Assembly: GCA_903884505.1 (NCBI GenBank)
Contig: CAISET010000002.1
Span: 1-64,000, forward strand
DNA from: an uncultured Microcaldota archaeon
GTDB lineage: Archaea; Micrarchaeota; Micrarchaeia; Burarchaeales; Fermentimicrarchaeaceae
Reading direction: 5' to 3'
Length of the DNA: 64,000 nt
Position 1 is the stretch's first letter, and the number at the start of each line of letters is the position of its first letter. The notes beneath the pieces were generated by a model. The model worked only from the letters and a program-made list of their open reading frames with translations, had not been told where the DNA came from and did no database searches. The position numbers were made by a program, and so were the translations under genes. Positions 56,761 through 64,000 of this stretch are shown here, one piece after another.

Positions 56761-57419
56761 CCATGCAGGGATTTACGAAAAACTTTACGGACAACTCGAC
56801 GGAAGCGGGGTTTCAGTTTACCTTCCTCTGCGACAACTGCAGGGACGGGTACAAGACCAAGTTCATGGCGTCCCAGACCACTGGCAAGGCGAAGCTGCTC
56901 AAGACCGCTGGCGGCCTTTTCAGCGCTGTCGCGCAGCTGGCCGGGAAGAGCAGCATAGGTTATGGCGTTGACCGCGGTGTTGACGTCGTGGGCGGCAGGT
57001 ACAGCGGGATGTCGCCGGAATGGCAAAAGGAGCACGATGACGCTTTCGAGAAGGCGCAGAACGAGGCCAGGTCCAACTTCCACAAGTGCCCGAAATGCAC
57101 GAATTGGGTTTGTGAAACCTGCTGGAACGAGGAGGACGGCCTTTGCACGAAATGCGCGCCGAGGGAGGCGAGCGCTGTCGCGGCTGCCCGGGCGCAGAAG
57201 CGCGTGAAGGACATTGATGACAAGGCAGGCATGACGCAGGTCTTCACCGGCGAGATTGAAGGCAAGCAGACCATATGTCCCACCTGCGGCAAGCCGGCCG
57301 GGCAGGGGAAGTTCTGCAACAACTGCGGCGTGAAGCTGAGCGTGCAGAAGTGCAAGAAATGCGGGGCCAAGAATCTTGCCGGCACGAGGTTCTGCAGCGA
57401 GTGCGGGACGAAACTATAG
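56757..57419 (+). CDS. Cytoplasmic protein with several zinc ribbons
   Basis: 220 residues from the ATG at 56757, overlapping the previous stop. N-terminal FLCDNCRDGYKTKF gives one ribbon half; the middle has a Gly/Ala-rich helix, then CPKCTNWVCETCWNEEDGLCTKCAP, and at the end CPTCGKPAGQGKFCNNCGVKL and CKKCGAKNLAGTRFCSECGTKL, two classic double ribbons. It shares its zinc-ribbon theme with the gene before it. Related proteins often occur with membrane-remodelling or phage-shock-like systems, but none of those is seen here. Confidence 0.72.
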   Translation: MTMQGFTKNFTDNSTEAGFQFTFLCDNCRDGYKTKFMASQTTGKAKLLKTAGGLFSAVAQLAGKSSIGYGVDRGVDVVGGRYSGMSPEWQKEHDDAFEKAQNEARSNFHKCPKCTNWVCETCWNEEDGLCTKCAPREASAVAAARAQKRVKDIDDKAGMTQVFTGEIEGKQTICPTCGKPAGQGKFCNNCGVKLSVQKCKKCGAKNLAGTRFCSECGTKL

Positions 57420-57421
57420 GA

Positions 57422-58951
57422 TTAGAGGAACGCCTCGACATCCTGCTTCTTTTTTTCCCTCATTTCCTCGAATTTCCTTGCTATCGATTCGATGGACTCG
57501 CCCTTCGAGGACCTGCGGCTTTTCCTGAGCCTGACTTTTATGAAGACCGGGAAATTCGTGGCTTCACCCACGACCATCGCCTCGCCCGTGCGGAGGGTGG
57601 TAATCGCGCCGAGCATGCCTTTGTCTATTCCCTCGCTGCTCTCGCCTATGTGGTCGATGTCGTAGGGGTTCGTGACGCGCATTATGATGTGTGTATTGCA
57701 TTGCGAAAGGGCAGTAGTGGATAGTTGGACGGGCCGCTGGGAGATGAGGCAGAGGCTTGCGCCGAATTTCCGTCCCTCCCTCGCGATGGTTTCGATTACC
57801 GGCTTGGCGAAAAACTCCGAGGACTTGGCCTTCTCCCTTGCGAAGTTGTGGCTCTCCTCGACCATGAGCAGGAAGGGAGGTATCTTCTCCTTCTTCCTCG
57901 CCCTGAACAATTTTCTGCCGAAGTAGGCGACTATAATCTGCTTCTTCTTCATGGAGTCGATGTCGCTCAGGTCAAGGACCGCGAGCCTTCCGGGCTGCGC
58001 CAAATCCTTCAGAGTGGGGTAGGTCGCCTTGCCGAAGATGCGCTGCCCCTTGAGCGTGTAGAGCCAGCTGATGAGCGGGCCCTTTATGTTGTCCTTAATT
58101 GATGGGTCACCTTCGATTGCGTGCACGAGGTCGTCGATGCCGTAGGGCTCGTGCTTCTCCCTCCTTTCCTTGTGGAGCGCCTCTAGCTTGCTTATGAGCT
58201 CGCGTTTTGCAGTGCCGGAAATCTCCGGCATGAAGTCGCAGAGGACCTGGGGGGAGACTGCCGGCATTCCGATTCGGATTTTCTTCCCGTCTATCACGGT
58301 TGTGCGGTCCCTGTAACCGCCTGCGCCCTCGGCGAAGCCCGTGTATTCGCCGTGCACGTCGATTATTATCACTGCGGGCCTTCCGGACTCCTTTTTCCTG
58401 TCGAGAAGCTCTTCTATGATGACCGATGCCAGGTAGGATTTGCCTGCGCCGGACATCGCAAGAACCGCGATGTGCTTCTGGAGAAGGCGGTTGAGGTTCA
58501 GCTTCGCCGCGACGTTGTGGGCCGCGAGCTTTCCTATCTCGAGGCCGCCATCATCGAGCCCAAGGAACTCCTTCAGCTTGTTCTCCTCGACCGGCATTAC
58601 CTTGCTTCCCGGGGCGGGCGGGAATACGTTGCGGACCAGGAGGTTGTCGTGGCTGTAGAGGCCCAGCGCGCGGCAGTTTGCAATCGTGTATTCCCAGTCG
58701 GTTGTCGGGAAGCTCTCCATCACGCGGCTTCCGTTCCTCTCGTATTCGGCGACGGATTCCGCCCTCTCGAAGTAGCGGTTCGCCCGAGTTATGTCGCTTA
58801 CTGAGCCTATGAGTATGCCATCTTCTGTTTCAACCTTCACGAACTGGCCTTTCCTCACAGAATCGGAATTGAGCACGAAGCTGAAGGCGGTTGTCGTGGG
58901 GCCGTCCATCGTCGAGACGACGGTTCCCAGCTCCTCTGTTTTTCCGGCCAT
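57422..58951 (-). CDS. herA: HerA-type DNA-translocating ATPase
   Basis: 509 residues. HAS-barrel N-terminus (ELGTVVSTMDGPTTTAFSFVL), Walker A AMSGAGKS at 165-172, Walker B PAVIIIDVHGEYTGF, the later LLMVEESHNFAREKAKS and the arginine region TIAREGRKFGASLCLISQRPVQLS. HerA works with NurA as a ring motor with Rad50-Mre11 in DNA end resection. A NurA-like gene lies about 4 kb further along on the same strand instead of being adjacent. A TATA-like tttatatag lies 26-36 bases before the ATG on the minus strand. Confidence 0.93.
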   Translation of the reverse strand: MAGKTEELGTVVSTMDGPTTTAFSFVLNSDSVRKGQFVKVETEDGILIGSVSDITRANRYFERAESVAEYERNGSRVMESFPTTDWEYTIANCRALGLYSHDNLLVRNVFPPAPGSKVMPVEENKLKEFLGLDDGGLEIGKLAAHNVAAKLNLNRLLQKHIAVLAMSGAGKSYLASVIIEELLDRKKESGRPAVIIIDVHGEYTGFAEGAGGYRDRTTVIDGKKIRIGMPAVSPQVLCDFMPEISGTAKRELISKLEALHKERREKHEPYGIDDLVHAIEGDPSIKDNIKGPLISWLYTLKGQRIFGKATYPTLKDLAQPGRLAVLDLSDIDSMKKKQIIVAYFGRKLFRARKKEKIPPFLLMVEESHNFAREKAKSSEFFAKPVIETIAREGRKFGASLCLISQRPVQLSTTALSQCNTHIIMRVTNPYDIDHIGESSEGIDKGMLGAITTLRTGEAMVVGEATNFPVFIKVRLRKSRRSSKGESIESIARKFEEMREKKKQDVEAFL

Positions 58952-59013
58952 AATGTTCGGATAGAATTGGCGCGGGACTATATAAACGAAAGATGGGGTG
59001 CGTTCCAGTGAGC

Positions 59014-59919
59014 CTAGTCCGCGCCGAAGACCTTCTTTATCCCCACGGCCTCGTCGTGCGAAGTGGTTGGCTCAACGTGGATGACGATTTCCTTCACGAA
59101 GGGGACGCCCTCCTTCACGAGCTCCTCGAGCTCGGTGGCTATGCCGTGCGCCTCCTCAAGTGAGATGTCTGGCGGCAGGTGGATGGAGACGTCTATTAGC
59201 GCCATGCTGCCGGTTACGCGGCCGCGCAGGGAGTGGTAGCCCTTCACCTTCGGGTGGCTGGTGATTATCTTCGCAATGCGTTCCATCATCTCCGCGTCCG
59301 GCGACTTGTCCGTCATCACGAGGAATGCCTTCATCCCCAGCTTGTAGGAAAGCTGGAGCATTATTAGCGCCACAACCACCGCTGCCACGATGTCGGCTAT
59401 TGGGAAGCCGGCGGCTGCGAAGCCAAGGCCTGCGATGACCGCGAGCGTGCTCCAGATGTCGGTCGTGAAATGGTAAGCGTCGGCCTCGAGTGCAGGAGAC
59501 CCGTGCTCGTCAGCGGTCTTGTGCAGGTATTTTGCGACTGCGAAATCCACAGCGAGCGCGATGAGCATTGCGAGGAGGCCCAGCCAGCCGGCAACGACCT
59601 CGTGCCCTCCGCTCATCCACTTGCCATATGCTTCATAGAGGATTACGAGCGAGGTTATTGCAATCAGGATTGTCTGGAGGAGGCTGGAGAGGTTCTCGAA
59701 CTTCTCGTGGCCGTAGTGGTGCGTCTCGTCGGCAGGCTCGTCCGCCTTTTTTATTCCGATGTAGGCGAATAGCGAGGCGAGCAAATCGAAGGACGAGTGG
59801 GCGAACTCAGCAAGGACCCCCAGGGAACCCGTGTATAGCGCTATGCCCAGCTTTACGGCTATGAGGAGCGTGTTGGCGCCTATGGAGAATTTCGCTGCGT
59901 GGAGCTTCTCGGAAGCCAT
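59014..59919 (-). CDS. Cation diffusion facilitator transporter
   Basis: 301 residues from the ATG at 59919, 22-31 bases after a minus-strand ccttaataac. Six membrane helices; the metal site appears as FAHSSFDLLASLFAY (helix II) and EADAYHFTTDIWSTLAV (helix V, with H and D), plus the loop HHYGHEKFENLSSL. The C-terminal domain ADVHVxP-like part reads IDVSIHLPPDISLEEAHGIATELEE, the CDF ferredoxin-like fold. It exports zinc, iron or manganese; metal unknown. Confidence 0.9.
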   Translation of the reverse strand: MASEKLHAAKFSIGANTLLIAVKLGIALYTGSLGVLAEFAHSSFDLLASLFAYIGIKKADEPADETHHYGHEKFENLSSLLQTILIAITSLVILYEAYGKWMSGGHEVVAGWLGLLAMLIALAVDFAVAKYLHKTADEHGSPALEADAYHFTTDIWSTLAVIAGLGFAAAGFPIADIVAAVVVALIMLQLSYKLGMKAFLVMTDKSPDAEMMERIAKIITSHPKVKGYHSLRGRVTGSMALIDVSIHLPPDISLEEAHGIATELEELVKEGVPFVKEIVIHVEPTTSHDEAVGIKKVFGAD

Positions 59920-59944
59920 CGCGTAAAATCTGCATGACGGGTTA

Positions 59945-61792
59945 TTAAGGAATATTGCCGTTCTGCGTGCCATTTCCAATGGGCTGCAGCTCGAACCTGA
60001 AGCCGAGCTCCTCGACTTTCCTGCACATTATCGGGTTCGAGAGGATTTCGCCCATCTGCTCCGGGGTGAAGACCCTGAATGACCAGCTCACCAGATTCGT
60101 CCTCACGACGTCGTCAAAAAGCGTCAGGCTGAACCAGATGTTGCCGCTCGGCGAGCGCAGTATCTGGAATATCTTTGACTGGGACCAGCGCTCCCCATTG
60201 ATGTAGATTGTGGTTTTTGGCTCAAGCGCGGCATCAACTCCGGCAGGCTCCTGTTTCAGGATTGCCCGGAATCCCGCCTCCTTTTCGGCCTCCTCGTCTT
60301 TTTGCCCATTCACTTTCACTGGGTTGGTGGGTTGGGACTGTGGCTTCTTCTGGAGCATCTGCAGCAACTCAGCGTCCGAAGATGGGGCGAAGGGCGTTCC
60401 GCCCGGCGCAATTTCCGCCGGTGAAGAGTGCGGCAGGCTGCGCACACGCACCGCTGCCGGATGCTTCTGCTTCATGGCTGCCTGGCCGGGCTGTGGCGAG
60501 GGCGGGATGTGGCGCACGGGAGGAATTGCCAGACGCCTAAGCTGCCGCTGGACCGCCCGCTCCGTAAATTTCACTTTCTTAACCGCGTAGTAATGCGGGC
60601 GCACTGATTCCACGAGTGAAATGAGGTATTTGTCTTTGAGGGCGTTGCGGGCTTTCTCGGTGTGGATGCTGTTTATGTACCATTTCAGCGTCCCTTCATC
60701 TACGCCGAACACTGTTTCTGCGCGCTTGCACAGGTTCTCTCCGTATCTTGTAATCCTTGGGAGAACTGCATTTGGGCCGCGCGCCGCTTCTATCTCTTTA
60801 TGAATGTGCTCGAAAGCCGCTATCCTCTTGCCGGTTTCCGCCTCTTCGTAGAGCCGCTTCGCGCGCTGCAAAAGCCGGACAAGCCTCTCGCTGCCAAGCC
60901 ATCCCAGCATGCACTTATGGTCGCGCGCTTTCCCGAAGTAATTCTTCAGCTTTACCACTGGCTCGTGGTACTTGTCCGCCGCGAGCTTACTGTAGCTGGC
61001 ATCGCCCCCTATGAGATTTGGCAAGGGAAGGGTCGGATCAACGACCACCTTCCGGATTTCGGAGATTATGGACCTCAGCATTGCCTCCTTCTTCACCCTT
61101 TCAGCCTTGTGGTAGAGGCGGGGTATGGACGCTATCAGCTTGACGAGTTTCTTGTCGTTCAGCTGTTTGCGCATCTCCCTGGAATGGATGTTGTGCATCT
61201 GGCTGCCTAGCGTGCTTGGGGCGACGCCATAGCGCGGGCCAATGGTTTGGAAGAGCGCGGTCCCGCCCTTGTTTTCGGTGAGGTCGGAGAGCGGAAGGGT
61301 CGGGTCGTCGATTACCTTTTGGATTTCGGAGGCTGCATCGTTATAGGACGCGGCCAGTTTTGCCCGCCATGCCTTTGCGTATAGCGGCCTTATCGACCTC
61401 GCAAGCGCCACAAGCTCGTCGTCGTGAACGTACTCGCGGACGCCTTTCCGGTCTATATCCTGCACCAGCTTCGCAATCGCCGCATAACTGGCCCCCCTGG
61501 GCTCGTCCGCGAAAAGCTCGCACAGGTTGCCGTCGCCCTTCGCCAGGTTAGGCAGCGGTTTTGTCGGGTGGGCGATAACGTCCTCAAGCCAGTCCCGGAT
61601 GCCCCTCATGGCCGTCTTTCTGGCCTCGTTTTTCTCCGCGTCGTGCGGTTTTGGAAGGAGCTTGGCGGGATGCTGCATGCCGTTTTGCCCGCTATCCAGT
61701 ATTACGGCGGGAAACGGCGCCTTCGCTACATCTGGCGCCGGCGCTTTGTGCTGATTGACGGGCCTGATCTTGCTCAAATTCTCGCACTCCAA
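59945..61792 (-). CDS. Large protein with four tandem 88-residue helix-turn-helix-like modules
   Basis: 615 residues from TTG at 61792, behind tatataaagc at 61821-61830. Four modules run at about 62-148, 150-236, 238-325 and 327-413. Each has a helix, the box (D)PT(L)PLPNL, a GD/GEN turn, a helix pair around YGV-x4-L that looks like a helix-turn-helix, then (H)-x2-R-x2-L-x-D-x2-LV-x-L-x3-I-R-x-LY. A Pro/Gln-rich linker (425-500) precedes a C-terminal domain (505-600) with TIYINGERWSQSKIFQILRS. No family recognised; a multivalent DNA- or RNA-binding protein is the best guess. Confidence 0.6.
   Translation of the reverse strand: MECENLSKIRPVNQHKAPAPDVAKAPFPAVILDSGQNGMQHPAKLLPKPHDAEKNEARKTAMRGIRDWLEDVIAHPTKPLPNLAKGDGNLCELFADEPRGASYAAIAKLVQDIDRKGVREYVHDDELVALARSIRPLYAKAWRAKLAASYNDAASEIQKVIDDPTLPLSDLTENKGGTALFQTIGPRYGVAPSTLGSQMHNIHSREMRKQLNDKKLVKLIASIPRLYHKAERVKKEAMLRSIISEIRKVVVDPTLPLPNLIGGDASYSKLAADKYHEPVVKLKNYFGKARDHKCMLGWLGSERLVRLLQRAKRLYEEAETGKRIAAFEHIHKEIEAARGPNAVLPRITRYGENLCKRAETVFGVDEGTLKWYINSIHTEKARNALKDKYLISLVESVRPHYYAVKKVKFTERAVQRQLRRLAIPPVRHIPPSPQPGQAAMKQKHPAAVRVRSLPHSSPAEIAPGGTPFAPSSDAELLQMLQKKPQSQPTNPVKVNGQKDEEAEKEAGFRAILKQEPAGVDAALEPKTTIYINGERWSQSKIFQILRSPSGNIWFSLTLFDDVVRTNLVSWSFRVFTPEQMGEILSNPIMCRKVEELGFRFELQPIGNGTQNGNIP
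60554..61609 (-). repeat. Coding region of the four 88-residue modules
   Basis: Four in-frame units of about 264-267 bases. The DPTLPL-type box occurs at residues 75-80, 163-168, 252-257 and 341-346, spacing 88, 89 and 89 residues. Units are diverged at protein level, so the duplication is old. Confidence 0.75.
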
Positions 61793-61940
61793 AAAGCCTG
61801 CAGAAGCCGCGGATTTCAGGTATATAAAGCAGATGAAATAGGCGTTACCTGGACGACCGCGAATCCCGCCTGAGCTTCACCATCGCGGAAAGCTGGGGGC
61901 TCGCTTTCAACAATGGCAATCCCTGCTCCTGCGATTTCTT
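61793..61940. promoter_or_regulatory. 148-base gap holding the promoter of the four-module gene
   Basis: It contains the TATA-like tatataaagc (61821-61830), 29-38 bases before the TTG start. The rest shows no gene or repeat that I can support. Confidence 0.4.
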
Positions 61941-63101
61941 CTAGCCGCCGTAGCCGTGGCTGATGCATGTCGCATTGAGCGTTCTGCAGACGCCGAGGAA
62001 ATTCGTTGCCGCGCTTGCCGGCATCGGCGAGATGCCCACATCGCTGTAGTTGCTCAGCAGGTCATTGCAGCCGTTTATGTTGCCCAGTAGCCTCTGGCCT
62101 AAGGCGAAGCACTGGTTCAGGTTGGCGCTCGCGCAGACCTGCTGGTTGGTCATTGTGCTTGACGCGTTTGAATAGCGCGAAGTTTCTATCATCGTGTCTA
62201 TTATCGGGACCAGGCACGAGTTTATTATCGTGCCGTAGCCGTCGCAGCTGCGCTGCACTTTCTGCAGCGAGGCATTTGAGGCCATCTCGCTCAGCTTCGG
62301 CATCAGTGCATTTATGCGGCCGCAGGTGTCGTTGAATTTGGTGACGCTGAGGGTAAGGTCGGCCTTGGATTCGTTGTACTTGGCCTCGCAGAGCGCGTAC
62401 TGCCCGGCGCCGAGCAGGTCGGTAGCCTGGATGAACTTGAAAATGCCGGATTCCGCGCTCGCGTTCGCGTCCAGAAAGCTCGTGCGGATAGCGAGGAAGG
62501 AGTCCATGTCCCCGCACATTTCCCCTACGAGGGTTGGCGCGTTGTAGCTGCCGCCGAGCACCATGGCCGTGGCTCCGCTGCTGCTGCAGGGCGAGCTCAG
62601 GCTCGTGAATTGCGACTCCTGTTGCCTGCAATCGCTAGCAATGGTCTCTGGGACAGTTAAGAAATTCTGGGCGCGGGCCTCACTGCCGAACCTTCCGTAG
62701 TTGTAATAGGCGTCGGCAAGAGGCGAAAGGCAGCTCGTGTCAGCTGAAAGAAGCTTGCAGCTTTCATTGTCGGCAGCGACCTCGGCTGGATCAAGGTTCG
62801 GAGCCTGCGCAGACAGGTAGTTGCAGTATGCCGCCACGGAACTCCTCAAATCCGTAAGGTCGCTCTTTACGGATGAGCTTCGGCTCATCAGGGTTTCCGC
62901 GTTCCTGTCGCCCGTCGCGACCTCGAGCTCCTGAAAGCCGGTTTTGACCTTCTGGAGGTTGCTCTGCACCGTAAGATTGTAATTCGACAGGTTCGTCCTT
63001 ATCTCCGCACGCAGCTGTTCATTTCCGCCTCCTATGCAGCCGAAAAACATTGCGAGGGCTGCGAGCAGCAGGACAGCGGCTAGGAGCAGTTTCTTTTGCA
63101 T
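61941..63101 (-). CDS. Lipoprotein with Cys-rich helical domain
   Basis: 386 residues. The hydrophobic start (LLLAAVLLLAALAMFFGC) ends in a lipobox-like FFGC with C22, followed by a Gly-rich stretch; it is probably lipid-anchored. The exported part is mostly helical, with about ten Cys likely in disulfides and many Asn-x-Ser/Thr sites. No enzyme motif is seen. Function unknown. It lies between the four-module gene and a NurA-like gene on the same strand. Confidence 0.7.
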   Translation of the reverse strand: MQKKLLLAAVLLLAALAMFFGCIGGGNEQLRAEIRTNLSNYNLTVQSNLQKVKTGFQELEVATGDRNAETLMSRSSSVKSDLTDLRSSVAAYCNYLSAQAPNLDPAEVAADNESCKLLSADTSCLSPLADAYYNYGRFGSEARAQNFLTVPETIASDCRQQESQFTSLSSPCSSSGATAMVLGGSYNAPTLVGEMCGDMDSFLAIRTSFLDANASAESGIFKFIQATDLLGAGQYALCEAKYNESKADLTLSVTKFNDTCGRINALMPKLSEMASNASLQKVQRSCDGYGTIINSCLVPIIDTMIETSRYSNASSTMTNQQVCASANLNQCFALGQRLLGNINGCNDLLSNYSDVGISPMPASAATNFLGVCRTLNATCISHGYGG

Positions 63102-63151
63102 TCGACCACCGGAGATAAGTTGGCTGGGCGCCGTATTTAAGCCTTTGCGGA

Positions 63152-64000
63152 TTACCTGAACGGCCTCGAATCACGCCGCAATTTCATCATCGCGCTTCTC
63201 AGCCCGGTGCGGATGAATAAGTCTTTGTAAGCATGCTCCAGCTCCAGCGGGTCCATGGCTGCGCGCAAATCTGCCTCTATCAAAACCGCGGGGTAGGCGT
63301 ATTTCTTGTTTATCTTGGAGAGTTCGGTGACCACTGAGGCGGCCTCGGAAGCAGGGGTGGATGAGAGGAATTCAATCCTCAGCGGGCGGTCTTCCGGCGC
63401 CGGCTTCGTGTAGAGCGCGCAGACCTTCGGCCCCCATTCCTTCAGGTCCTTTAGAACGACGTGCTCCTTCGCGGAAGTGGCGTAGGAGAATGAGCAGGTG
63501 CGCTCCCCCTCCCTCAGCAGGTAGTTGAGGAAGGAGGTGTCGTTCGAGTGGCGCAGGGTCTCGCGTTCCCCTTCGACGAGCATCTTCTCAAGGATTTCGA
63601 TGAACCTCCTGCCTCTCGAATCTTTTATTACGCCGATGAGGCGGATGCCCTTGGATTCGCAGGATGAGAAGAGCCGGTTGTAGAGCGCAAGGACCTCCTC
63701 GTAGAGCTTGCGCGCCTCGGTCCCTTCCGTCGGCCGGTCCGAGACCTGCGGGACTATTGAGCCGTCGAGGAGGAGGTAGCTCGGGGAGTGCTTTTCCGCA
63801 AGCTCGGCAGCGCAGCCTATCTCGTTCCTCAGGCGGAACAGGGACTTGTAGGTGTTGAACTCGTGCGTGTCCATGGTGTAGGTTGCGGCTATTTCAGGCT
63901 CGGGGATGGCGGAGGGGTGGTATTTGTGCGAGGAGAGGCGGGAAGCCTCGTAGCCGAATACCACGCCGACAGCCTTTGCCATTATGAGGTCGAAGCCGTG
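63152..64000 (-). CDS. NurA-like nuclease domain protein, cut by the window edge
   Basis: The frame is open to the last base of the window, 283 codons without a stop, so the 5' end is outside; an internal ATG at 63982 is not necessarily the start. PSYLLLDGSIVPQ with its Asp fits the second acidic motif of NurA, and the following helical stretch with SKGIRLIGVIKDSRGRRF and the late EHAYKDLFIRTGLR fit the C-terminal half of NurA. NurA is the nuclease partner of HerA, which is encoded about 4.2 kb away on the same strand. The first acidic motif is not in the window, so the call is tentative. Confidence 0.6.
   Translation of the reverse strand, partial: HGFDLIMAKAVGVVFGYEASRLSSHKYHPSAIPEPEIAATYTMDTHEFNTYKSLFRLRNEIGCAAELAEKHSPSYLLLDGSIVPQVSDRPTEGTEARKLYEEVLALYNRLFSSCESKGIRLIGVIKDSRGRRFIEILEKMLVEGERETLRHSNDTSFLNYLLREGERTCSFSYATSAKEHVVLKDLKEWGPKVCALYTKPAPEDRPLRIEFLSSTPASEAASVVTELSKINKKYAYPAVLIEADLRAAMDPLELEHAYKDLFIRTGLRSAMMKLRRDSRPFR

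Overview
This 64 kb window is a densely packed piece of an archaeal chromosome. The evidence is aPelota, ABCE1, a complete A-type ATPase operon, GatD/GatE, archaeal CCA-adding enzyme, Elp3, EF-1 beta with its Zn-ribbon partner, HerA, Rad50, archaeal TATA boxes about 25-35 bases before many starts, Shine-Dalgarno sites of the GGTGAT type, and a tRNA whose intron has a bulge-helix-bulge splice motif. The DNA is GC-rich by eye. I cannot assign a phylum; a DPANN-type or early-branching euryarchaeal lineage would fit but is not shown.

Layout. 0-3 kb: ribosome rescue and recycling (pelota, ABCE1) around an archaemetzincin. 3-7.3 kb: an HD hydrolase, a nucleotidyltransferase-HEPN (MNT-HEPN) pair, a winged-helix protein and unknowns. 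7.3-13.4 kb: a PfkB kinase, a JAMM peptidase, a TctA-like membrane protein and an OB-fold protein, then S-adenosylmethionine by-product genes (mtaD-type deaminase, class II aldolase, adenosylhomocysteinase). 13.4-15.7 kb: EF-Tu domain-2-like protein, FKBP lipoprotein, Dph6, thioredoxin-like protein. 15.7-24.1 kb: the A-ATPase operon in the order H-I-K-E-C-F-A-B-D. 24.2-31 kb: ribL, asnS, alaX, cca, a 462-residue unknown and thpR.

31-38.6 kb: two tandem paralogs with LPKP-repeat tails, a secreted protein, two TPR proteins, Elp3, a class IV aminotransferase, a beta-helix protein and an Lrp/AsnC regulator. 38.8-44.7 kb: an AsnRS-like asparagine synthetase, GatD, GatE, a second AlaX and a TIM-barrel epimerase-like protein. 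44.77-45.05 kb: an intron-containing tRNA-Arg(GCG). 45-50 kb: AlkD-like protein, the Zn-ribbon/EF-1 beta operon, flavin reductase, Mut7-C nuclease, Rad50. 50-64 kb: surface protein, galT, a cluster of PH-like, FecR-like and zinc-ribbon proteins, HerA, a cation efflux protein, a protein with four 88-residue repeats, a lipoprotein and a NurA-like gene cut by the window edge.

The main theme is translation: aminoacylation, amidation, editing, tRNA maturation, wobble modification, elongation, rescue and recycling. The most interesting features are the 207-base structured tRNA intron, the four-module repeat protein, the PH/FecR/zinc-ribbon cluster, the LPKP-tail paralog cut by an in-frame TAG, an 18-bp repeated stop/start junction around a membrane-protein gene between asnS and ribL, and a 63-bp in-frame tandem duplication at the start of the TctA-like gene. 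No CRISPR array, transposase, integrase or rRNA gene was seen.
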